From: Microbacterium sp.
Lineage (GTDB): Bacteria; Actinomycetota; Actinomycetes; Actinomycetales; Microbacteriaceae
Reading direction: 5' to 3'
Assembly (NCBI GenBank): GCA_003524435.1
Contig: DQHP01000070.1
Span: 254 to 5,431 of the forward strand
DNA: 5,178 bases
Shown here: positions 1 to 4,859 of the stretch, one piece after another
Layout: every line of letters starts with the position of its first letter
Position numbering within the stretch: position 1 is the first letter of the stretch
Made by a program: the position numbers and the translations under genes
Notes under the pieces: model-generated
What the model saw: only the letters and a program-made list of their open reading frames with translations
What the model was told of the DNA's origin: nothing
The model's database searches: none

Positions 1-216
1 GGCGGAAGCCGCCACAACCGCATTCGCGGCAGCGACGCTCTCGCCGCGGCCCAACAGACGTGCGGCATCGGCCGTGGCATCCTGCAACGTCACCTGCTGC
101 GCCGCCGCAGACAGAGCCCCTACCCCGAGCAGCAGCGTGAGCACTACAGCCGGGAGGGCAAGGGCGAGCTCGGCGGCCACCGACCCCTGTTCAAGGTCGG
201 TGCCGCACCGGCGCAT
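1..216 (-). CDS. TadE-like minor pilin, N-terminal part (cut by left edge)
   Basis: The first 72 residues are visible and the frame stays open to base 1, so the C-terminus is missing. A short basic leader ends in Gln10-Gly11. It is followed by Ser-Val-Ala-Ala-Glu16 and then a hydrophobic helix (about residues 17-38: LALALPAVVLTLLLGVGAL). Glu at +5 after the Gly is the class III prepilin signature, so cleavage after Gly11 by a TadV/CpaA-type peptidase is expected. The stretch after the helix (QQVTLQDATADAARLLGRGE) resembles the TadE-like proteins encoded at the end of actinobacterial tad loci (compare Rv3655c-type genes). The start is ATG 216-214, which overlaps the TGA of the upstream DUF4244 gene by one base (TGATG). 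There is no strong Shine-Dalgarno sequence, so translational coupling is likely. Probable role: a minor pilin anchored in the cytoplasmic membrane. The family call is from the motif and context; the exact subfamily is uncertain. Confidence 0.8.
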   Translation of the reverse strand, partial: MRRCGTDLEQGSVAAELALALPAVVLTLLLGVGALSAAAQQVTLQDATADAARLLGRGESVAAANAVVAASA

Positions 217-413
217 CACGACACCGTGAGCGCTCTGCGCACGAGGTCGGTAAGGATGCCGCGCACTTCGTCTGAGCGCATGATGACGACCAGTAGCCCC
301 GCGAAGGCGACCGCCGCCATCGTCGTGATCGCGTACTCGGCGGTTGCGGCTCCGGACTCGTCAGTGAACAGTGCTGCGGCGCGCTGCCTGGTGAGGGTGG
401 GAAGGGTGTTCAT
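216..413 (-). CDS. DUF4244 Flp-pilin-like small protein (major pilin candidate)
   Basis: A 65-residue protein with a basic leader (residues 1-17), then DESGAATAEYAITTMAAVAF and a hydrophobic helix (about 28-45). Gly21 followed by AATAE26-Y27 gives the Glu5-Tyr6 pair typical of Flp-type pilins processed by prepilin peptidase. The mature peptide would be about 44 residues. This matches the DUF4244 family, which is found in actinobacterial tad loci between the TadB/C-like gene and TadE (Rv3656c-type position). I chose ATG 413-411 over the in-frame ATG at 428-426 because AAAGGA (425-420) lies 6 nt upstream of the former. With the longer start, this ribosome site would be read as codons 2-4. The gene follows the platform protein after a 27-nt gap and overlaps tadE by 1 nt. 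It is likely the structural subunit of a thin Tad/Flp-like fibre; that role is inferred. Confidence 0.87.
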   Translation of the reverse strand: MNTLPTLTRQRAAALFTDESGAATAEYAITTMAAVAFAGLLVVIMRSDEVRGILTDLVRRALTVS

Positions 414-419
414 GGTTAT

Positions 420-425
420 TCCTTT
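420..425 (-). promoter_or_regulatory. Ribosome binding site of the DUF4244 gene
   Basis: AAAGGA on the minus strand, 6 nt before ATG 413-411. It decides the start: an upstream in-frame ATG (428) would place this motif inside the coding sequence and has only weak Shine-Dalgarno sequence of its own. Confidence 0.7.
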
Positions 426-440
426 CATTGGGTGCTGCCG

Positions 441-1349
441 TCACAGCGGCAACGGGGTTGAGGTCAAAACAGAGAGCATTAGCGGGGCAACACCGAGCAG
501 CAGAAACGCCGGAAGAGTGCACACGCCCAACGGGATGAGCAGTTGCGACGACAGCTTTGCCGCTCGCATTCGCCCTCCCACACGGGCATCATGACGCTCT
601 TGGGCCGCCGATGCGCGGAGCAGTTCGCCCGCAGGAACACCCGCCGCACGCGACAGTTCAAGCACCGCCGTTGTGCGCGCGTCGCTCAATCGCTCACGAG
701 TCGGAGTGTCATCGATGAGGCGCAGCGAACGCTCGATTGATGCACCGCCAGACAGCGCGACCGCGACGAGTTCGGCGTGCATTCCCGGGGTTCCTGGTGC
801 GGGCTGCGCGCGGCGTAGAAGTTTTCTCGTCCACGCACGGGCCGCGAGGACGAGCAGCAGCCCTGCGACGAGGCATCCCGTGCCGATCGGGTTCGTCACG
901 AGAACCCCCACGGTGTCAAAGCCCAGCGCAAACCCGAGCAGCAGCCCCGCGAACGGCATCCAGAGCAGAAGACGCGCCGTGCCGGCGGGCTCGGCGAGTG
1001 CAATACGCACATCGTCTGCGGCAGCGGCGGTGTCTTGCATGGTTTCGGCAAGTGAGCGCAGCACCTCAGCAAGTGGTGCCCCCACGGTCGTGGCGACCTC
1101 CCACGCTGCCGCGACATCGGCCCACGCGCCTTCTTCCGCCTCAATCGCGGCGATCAGCGGCGTTCCCGCGTCACATCGCTCGACAACCTGCACGGCGTGC
1201 GAATCTCCAGAATCCGCCAGATGACGCCACGCGTTGAGCGGCACCGCACCGGCCTGTAACAACACCGCTAACGTCCGCACAGCGACCGCCGCTTCTTCGG
1301 CGCCAGCATCCGCTTCCTTCGCCTTTTTTCGCGCGCCCCGCGTCACCAT
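441..1349 (-). CDS. Type II secretion F-family platform protein, apparent TadB-TadC fusion
   Basis: A 302-residue inner-membrane protein of the T2SSF (PF00482-type) family, expected to be the platform that couples the TadA motor to pilus assembly. Two T2SSF-like halves are visible. The first (about 20-145) has LLQAGAVPLNAWRHLA, then VGAPLAEVLRSLAE, and ends in a membrane helix (124-143). A second helix follows at 147-170. The second half (about 190-298) has LSGGASIERSLRLI, then AGVPAGELLRASAA, and a final helix (271-296). The order of motifs is the same in each half. In M. tuberculosis the equivalent proteins are separate (Rv3658c and Rv3657c), so this looks like a fused or condensed TadB/TadC. 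The start ATG 1349-1347 has a strong AGGAGGT (1362-1356) at 6-nt spacing, placed inside the end of tadA, whose stop overlaps this gene by 7 nt. Translation of the two is therefore probably coupled. The family call is firm; the fusion reading comes from comparing the halves by eye. Confidence 0.88.
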   Translation of the reverse strand: MVTRGARKKAKEADAGAEEAAVAVRTLAVLLQAGAVPLNAWRHLADSGDSHAVQVVERCDAGTPLIAAIEAEEGAWADVAAAWEVATTVGAPLAEVLRSLAETMQDTAAAADDVRIALAEPAGTARLLLWMPFAGLLLGFALGFDTVGVLVTNPIGTGCLVAGLLLVLAARAWTRKLLRRAQPAPGTPGMHAELVAVALSGGASIERSLRLIDDTPTRERLSDARTTAVLELSRAAGVPAGELLRASAAQERHDARVGGRMRAAKLSSQLLIPLGVCTLPAFLLLGVAPLMLSVLTSTPLPL

Positions 1350-2347
1350 GGCCGTACCTCCTCGATGTCGAGGCGGTCAGCGCGCAAGAGAAACTGTCCT
1401 GCGCTGGCGAGGCGACGCACACCATCTGAGTCACGAGCTAAATGCAGCACCACGGTGAACGCACTCACAGCCTGTCGGGCAAGTGCCGTCGCATCCATCC
1501 CGGCGAGCGCGCCGAGCGCTTCCAGACGGGCGGGGACATCGGCAAGTCCGCTCGCGTGGAGCGTGCCCGCTCCCCCGTCGTGCCCGGTGTTCAGAGCCGA
1601 GAGCAACTCTCGTACCTCTTCGCCGCGGCACTCACCGACGACCAGTCGATCAGGACGCATGCGCAACGATTCGCGCACGAGCCTGGCAAGTGTGATCGAC
1701 CCGGCGCCTTCAAGATTCGCTTGCCGTGCTTCCAGCGCCACGTGATGGGGATGCGCCGGGCGCAACTCAGCGACGTCCTCAATCGTGACGATGCGCTCGC
1801 TGGCGGAAACAGCATGGAGCAACGCTGCCAGCAGAGTGGTCTTTCCGCTCCCCGTACCGCCGGTGATCAGGATGTTGGCGCGCTGGGTGACGATTCGTTC
1901 CAGCCAGGCGTGCTGCGAGGCGTCAAAGGCGCCCAGCGCGGAGAGCGCGTTGAGATCGACAGCACCGACCCGTGGGATGCGCACCGACACAGCGGTGCCC
2001 GCCGTCGAGATCGGTGCCAGTACCGCGTGTACACGGATGCCGGATGCGAGCCGCACATCAACGCACGGCGATTGGTCATCGAGATGGCGCCCACCCGCGC
2101 CGATGAGCGATACCGCGAGATCGCGCACTTCTCTTTCGGAGGCAGACCACCCTGCCACCCGCTCCACACCGTCACCACGATCGATAAAGAGTCCGTCGAT
2201 CCCGTTCACGAAGATGTCTGTCACCCGAGGATCGCTGCAATGCTCGGCGATCGGGCCGAATGCAGCGTCTACGTCGACGAGGGATGTTTGTGCGCTCGGA
2301 TCGGGGATAGCCGCGTCGCGCGGTTTGATGATGAACGGCTCTGGCAT
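1343..2347 (-). CDS. tadA: TadA-family pilus assembly/secretion ATPase (GspE/PilT superfamily)
   Basis: A 334-residue cytoplasmic ATPase that powers pilin assembly or export. Residues 1-130 are the N-terminal domain, with a typical VTDIFVNGIDGLFIDRG stretch (42-58). The RecA-like core carries Walker A GGTGSGKTT (163-171, Lys169), an Asp box VTIEDVAELRP (187-197, Glu190/Asp191), Walker B LVVGECRGEE (235-244, catalytic Glu239) and a His box TGHDGGAGTLHA (254-265). All key residues are present, so it should be active. Sequence and context match the actinobacterial 'TadA family conjugal transfer-associated ATPase' group (Rv3659c-type) rather than a true conjugation protein. ATG 2347-2345 is the earliest possible start, because an in-frame TAG lies 4 codons upstream. 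No proper Shine-Dalgarno is seen; a TAGCTT -10 element ending 6 nt before the ATG suggests a leaderless mRNA. It is the first visible gene of the operon, and no TadZ/CpaE gene precedes it. Confidence 0.93.
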   Translation of the reverse strand: MPEPFIIKPRDAAIPDPSAQTSLVDVDAAFGPIAEHCSDPRVTDIFVNGIDGLFIDRGDGVERVAGWSASEREVRDLAVSLIGAGGRHLDDQSPCVDVRLASGIRVHAVLAPISTAGTAVSVRIPRVGAVDLNALSALGAFDASQHAWLERIVTQRANILITGGTGSGKTTLLAALLHAVSASERIVTIEDVAELRPAHPHHVALEARQANLEGAGSITLARLVRESLRMRPDRLVVGECRGEEVRELLSALNTGHDGGAGTLHASGLADVPARLEALGALAGMDATALARQAVSAFTVVLHLARDSDGVRRLASAGQFLLRADRLDIEEVRPW

Positions 2348-2353
2348 CCCCCG

Positions 2354-2359
2354 AAGCTA
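2354..2359 (-). promoter_or_regulatory. Putative -10 element of a leaderless tadA promoter
   Basis: TAGCTT on the minus strand fits the actinobacterial TANNNT -10 pattern. It ends 6 nt before the A of the tadA ATG, which would put the transcription start on the start codon itself. No good TTGACA-like -35 box is seen 16-18 nt upstream. The lack of a usable Shine-Dalgarno in front of tadA supports this reading. Confidence 0.45.
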
Positions 2360-2475
2360 TGCTGACCGGCTTATGCCGCGGAGGGCAAAACCCACGTGCT
2401 GTTCGCAACTGGTCACTTCTTCAGATCGTGCAGAACAACTGCAGAGGCCGAAAGGAACGGTACGTAGATGTGGAA

Positions 2476-2542
2476 GGGCGGCATCTCACGGGGGGAATGA
2501 GATGCCGCCCACAGGCGCACCGATCAGAGAAACGGGCACACC
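2476..2542 (-). ncRNA. Candidate 6C-type small RNA (two hairpins, one with a C6 loop)
   Basis: Read on the minus strand, two hairpins lie side by side. The first pairs GGTGTGCC (2542-2535) with GGTGCGCC (2521-2514): 8 bp including three G-U pairs, with a 13-nt loop. After 3 nt, GGGCGGCATCTCA (2510-2498) pairs perfectly with TGAGATGCCGCCC (2488-2476) around the 9-nt loop TTCCCCCCG. The six loop cytosines on a strong stem are the signature of actinobacterial 6C RNA, a trans-acting sRNA whose C-rich loops bind G-rich mRNA sites. In M. tuberculosis the 6C RNA (B11) lies beside the tad-like locus at Rv3660c, on the same strand as those genes; the arrangement here is equivalent. A TATTCT (2554-2549) would start transcription at 2542, exactly at the first stem. 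Against: the first loop lacks a C run, and no T-tract follows the second stem. An alternative is a simple terminator or attenuator hairpin. Confidence 0.55.
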
Positions 2543-2548
2543 AAGGCC

Positions 2549-2554
2549 AGAATA
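2549..2554 (-). promoter_or_regulatory. Possible -10 element of the 6C-like RNA
   Basis: TATTCT on the minus strand fits TANNNT. Six nt separate it from 2542, the first base of the first hairpin stem. I see no convincing -35 box, so this is a weak call that relies on its position. Confidence 0.3.
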
Positions 2555-2630
2555 AGAATTCGGCTGTCGTCGAGTGTACGGGTGGCAGCCGTCCTCACAA
2601 AACCCGAATCACTACCAACTTTCGGCAGTA

Positions 2631-2657
2631 TTGACTCTCGGAGGGCCGGACTAGATT
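2631..2657 (+). promoter_or_regulatory. Putative acs promoter
   Basis: TTGACT (2631-2636) is a good -35 match and TAGATT (2652-2657) fits the TANNNT -10. The spacer is 15 nt, shorter than the usual 16-18, so the promoter may be weak or activator-dependent. The predicted start near G2664 gives a leader of about 53 nt that begins just before the palindrome at 2668. Confidence 0.5.
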
Positions 2658-2667
2658 CACCCTGTCA

Positions 2668-2690
2668 TGGTCGTGCACTCTGCACGACCA
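2668..2690 (+). promoter_or_regulatory. Perfect 10-bp palindrome in the acs leader (operator or mRNA hairpin)
   Basis: TGGTCGTGCA (2668-2677) and TGCACGACCA (2681-2690) are exact inverted repeats around a 3-nt CTC centre. The site lies 10 bp downstream of the -10 box and 11 nt upstream of the ribosome site. As DNA it has the size and symmetry of a dimeric repressor site that would block transcription; as RNA it would form a stable 5' stem. There is no T-tract after it, so it is not an intrinsic terminator. I do not recognise the motif as GlxR/CRP or RamB type. Confidence 0.6.
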
Positions 2691-2701
2691 CGTCCTGCTG
2701 C

Positions 2702-2708
2702 AAAGGAG
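2702..2708 (+). promoter_or_regulatory. Ribosome binding site of acs
   Basis: AAAGGAG with 8-nt spacing to ATG 2717. This fixes the acs start: the open frame runs upstream to 2582, but that extension would cover the promoter and palindrome and has no comparable ribosome site. Confidence 0.8.
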
Positions 2709-2716
2709 CACATGTC

Positions 2717-4684
2717 ATGAGTAGTCAAATCGACCATCTCCTCGACGAGACTCGACGGTTCCCGCCGTCAGACGAATTCGCCGCTGCAGCAGTCGCGCAG
2801 CCGGAATTGTACGAACGCGCTGCTGCCGACCGTGATGCTTTCTGGGGCGAGCAGGCTCGTGAGCTTCTGCACTGGAACAAGCCGTTCACCGAGGTACTCG
2901 ACTGGTCAACACCGCCGTTCGCAAAGTGGTTCGACGACGGTGAACTCAACGTCGCGTACAACTGTCTCGACCGCCATGTTGAGGCGGGCAACGGCGATCG
3001 CGTCGCCCTGCACTGGGAGGGCGAGCCTGGTGATTCGCGTCGCATCACTTACGCCGAACTCACCGAAGAGGTCAAGCGCACCGCGAATGTTCTCGCTGGC
3101 TTTGGTGTTGGCCCCGGCGACCGCGTCGCTATCTACTTGCCGATGATCCCCGAAGCCGTCGCATCGATGTTGGCCGTGGCACGTCTCGGCGCCATCCACT
3201 CGGTCGTCTTCGGTGGATTCAGCGCAGACAGCCTTCGCTCGCGCATCGACGATGCCGGTGCGAAGGTCGTCATCACCGCAGACGGCGGCTACCGCAAGGG
3301 CAAAGTGTCGCCGCTTAAGCCCGCCGTTGACCAGGCCCTCGCGGACCGCGGTGACGGCGTGCAACAGACGGTCGAGCATGTTCTCGTCGTCAAGCGCGGC
3401 GAGAACGACGTCGACTGGGTAGAAGGTCGCGACGCGTGGTGGCACGAAGCAGTGGCCGCAGCATCCGCAGACCACGAGGCGCAGGGCTTCCCTTCCGAGA
3501 ACCCGCTGTTCATCCTCTACACCTCCGGCACCACCGGAAAGCCAAAGGGCATTCTGCACACCTCCGGCGGATACCTCACGCAGGCCGCGTACACGCACAA
3601 GAGCGTGTTCGATCTGAAGCCCGAGACCGATGTCTTCTGGTGCACCGCTGACATCGGCTGGGTCACCGGCCACAGCTACGTCACCTACGGCCCGCTCGCC
3701 AACGGCGCCACCCAGGTGATGTACGAGGGCACGCCTGACGCGCCCCACCCTGGACGCTGGTGGGAGATCATCGAAAAGTACGGCGTCACGATTTTCTACA
3801 CCGCGCCGACAGCGATCCGCTCGTTCATGAAGTCCGGGCGTGCGATCCCTCAGAAGTTCGATCTGTCATCGATTCGTCTGCTCGGCTCGGTGGGCGAGCC
3901 CATCAACCCTGAGGCATGGATGTGGTACCGCGAGGTCATCGGCGCGAACAAGACGCCAATCGTCGACACGTGGTGGCAAACCGAGACCGGCGCGATCATG
4001 GTCTCCGCGCTTCCCGGCGTGACCTCGACCAAGCCCGGCTCAGCGCAGGTACCGATTCCCGGCATCTCTCTCGACGTCGTTGACGAAACGGGCGCGGAAG
4101 TCGGCAACGGCAGCGGTGGGCTTCTTGTGATCACCGAACCGTGGCCAGCAATGCTACGTGGCATTTGGGGCGACCCAGAGCGCTACAAAGAGACGTACTG
4201 GGACAAGTTCGAGGAGCAGGGATACTACTTCGCTGGCGACGGTGCGCGTCTCGACGCAGATGGTGATCTCTGGCTGCTCGGCCGAGTGGACGACGTGATG
4301 AACGTCTCTGGTCACCGTCTCTCTACCGCCGAGATCGAGTCTTCACTCGTCGCGCACGAGGCGACAGCCGAAGCTGCTGTCGTCGGAGCATCCGATGAGG
4401 CCACCGGGCAAGCGGTCGTCGCTTTCGTGATCATCAAGGAGAGCTACCTCTCTGAACACGACCCCGCAGGCCTCGCCCTCCAGCTGCGCCAGTGGGTCGG
4501 CGAACAGATCGGCGCGATTGCACGTCCGCGCGACGTGTATATCGTCGGTGAACTGCCCAAGACCCGCTCGGGCAAGATCATGCGCCGCCTGCTGCGCTCG
4601 ATTGCCAAGGGCGAGGCCATCACCCAGGACACGAGCACGCTGGAGAACCCGGCCATCCTCGACCAGTTGGCCGAGACGAACTGA
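2717..4684 (+). CDS. acs: Acetyl-CoA synthetase (AMP-forming acetate-CoA ligase)
   Basis: A 655-residue cytosolic enzyme, the usual length for Acs. It converts acetate, ATP and CoA to acetyl-CoA, AMP and PPi through acetyl-AMP, feeding the TCA cycle and glyoxylate shunt. The N-terminal ACAS cap spans about 20-85, the AMP-binding domain about 90-520, and the mobile C-terminal domain about 525-625. Visible motifs: P-loop YTSGTTGKPKG (268-278); GWVTGHSY (314-321) and VGEP (392-395), which contribute the acetate pocket; DTWWQTETG (417-425), whose Trp420 matches the Trp that limits the pocket to acetate; hinge GRVDD (522-526); and KTRSGKIMRR (615-624), with Lys620 equivalent to the catalytic lysine that is silenced by acetylation in Salmonella Acs. 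All are intact. It is transcribed away from the tad operon and appears monocistronic, ending at the terminator at 4705. Leucine codons are mixed with CTC most common, unlike the gene downstream. Propionyl-CoA synthetase is a less likely alternative. Confidence 0.97.
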   Translation: MSSQIDHLLDETRRFPPSDEFAAAAVAQPELYERAAADRDAFWGEQARELLHWNKPFTEVLDWSTPPFAKWFDDGELNVAYNCLDRHVEAGNGDRVALHWEGEPGDSRRITYAELTEEVKRTANVLAGFGVGPGDRVAIYLPMIPEAVASMLAVARLGAIHSVVFGGFSADSLRSRIDDAGAKVVITADGGYRKGKVSPLKPAVDQALADRGDGVQQTVEHVLVVKRGENDVDWVEGRDAWWHEAVAAASADHEAQGFPSENPLFILYTSGTTGKPKGILHTSGGYLTQAAYTHKSVFDLKPETDVFWCTADIGWVTGHSYVTYGPLANGATQVMYEGTPDAPHPGRWWEIIEKYGVTIFYTAPTAIRSFMKSGRAIPQKFDLSSIRLLGSVGEPINPEAWMWYREVIGANKTPIVDTWWQTETGAIMVSALPGVTSTKPGSAQVPIPGISLDVVDETGAEVGNGSGGLLVITEPWPAMLRGIWGDPERYKETYWDKFEEQGYYFAGDGARLDADGDLWLLGRVDDVMNVSGHRLSTAEIESSLVAHEATAEAAVVGASDEATGQAVVAFVIIKESYLSEHDPAGLALQLRQWVGEQIGAIARPRDVYIVGELPKTRSGKIMRRLLRSIAKGEAITQDTSTLENPAILDQLAETN

Positions 4685-4704
4685 GGGCGGACACGCCCGC
4701 CATG

Positions 4705-4736
4705 AAGAACCGGAGCACAGGCTCCGGTTTTTTCTT
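4705..4736 (+). terminator. Intrinsic terminator of acs
   Basis: AACCGGAGC (4708-4716) pairs perfectly with GCTCCGGTT (4721-4729) around the loop ACAG. The stem can extend into the flanking A- and T-tracts (AAG before, T-run 4728-4733 after, then CTT). It starts 20 bp after the acs stop. It is the last element that fits the actinobacterial part comfortably; sequence further right may come from a different source. Confidence 0.88.
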
Positions 4737-4740
4737 GGCT

Positions 4741-4771
4741 GGACTGCGGGCGGCGCGCTGTCTTGCAGTCC
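4741..4771. repeat. Short inverted repeat downstream of the acs terminator
   Basis: GGACTGC (4741-4747) and GCAGTCC (4765-4771) are exact inverted repeats with a 17-nt GC-rich loop, followed by TATTTTGTG. It could be a weak second terminator or part of the promoter region of the next gene; it could also be chance. The remaining sequence up to 4844 shows no clear promoter. Confidence 0.35.
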
Positions 4772-4859
4772 TATTTTGTGTGGGCCGACAGCTCAGGCAT
4801 GATGGCTGCAGTACAACCGAAGCTGTTGTTTTCACCACTGCCGAGGGAGGCGTTGCACC

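Larger units (their letters stand above)
2348..2716. other. Divergent intergenic region between tadA and acs
   Basis: A 369-bp stretch without a convincing protein gene. From left to right it holds the probable tadA promoter (2354-2359), about 115 bp with no clear signal, the C-loop hairpin pair of a candidate 6C-like RNA on the minus strand (2476-2542) with its possible -10 (2549-2554), about 75 bp without clear signals, the acs promoter (2631-2657), the acs leader palindrome (2668-2690) and the acs ribosome site (2702-2708). Reading frames that cross it are extensions of, or shadows behind, neighbouring genes. Confidence 0.75.

Noticed and set aside
1442..2365. Long plus-strand open frame (307 codons) opposite tadA
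   Set aside because: The minus-strand frame contains all four TadA ATPase motifs. The plus-strand product has no recognisable motif and is a high-GC shadow.
2468..2500. Plus-strand mini-ORF MWKGGISRGE overlapping the 13-bp hairpin, with AAAGGA 11 nt upstream
   Set aside because: It could be read as a leader peptide with an attenuator, but there is no T-tract, no run of regulatory codons and no promoter close by. The minus-strand 6C-type RNA explains the hairpin better.
2582..2716. 45-codon N-terminal extension of acs
   Set aside because: The extension would cover the promoter and the palindrome. The 655-residue form from ATG 2717 has a good ribosome site and the usual Acs length.
2712..2720. 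Two-codon ORF (ATGTCATGA) whose stop overlaps the acs ATG
   Set aside because: Only 3 nt from the ribosome site and two codons long. It is most likely chance, though coupling cannot be excluded.
2906..3748. Long minus-strand open frame (280 codons) opposite acs
   Set aside because: It lies wholly inside the intact acs coding region, has no ribosome site or domain, and is explained by codon bias of acs.
4685..4698. GGGCG/CGCCC hairpin right after the acs stop
   Set aside because: Only 5 bp with no T-tract. The terminator at 4705-4736 is the functional candidate.
4777..4800. TTGTGT ... CATGAT as a promoter for the LapA-like gene
   Set aside because: Only 3/6 and 4/6 matches to consensus; too weak to annotate.
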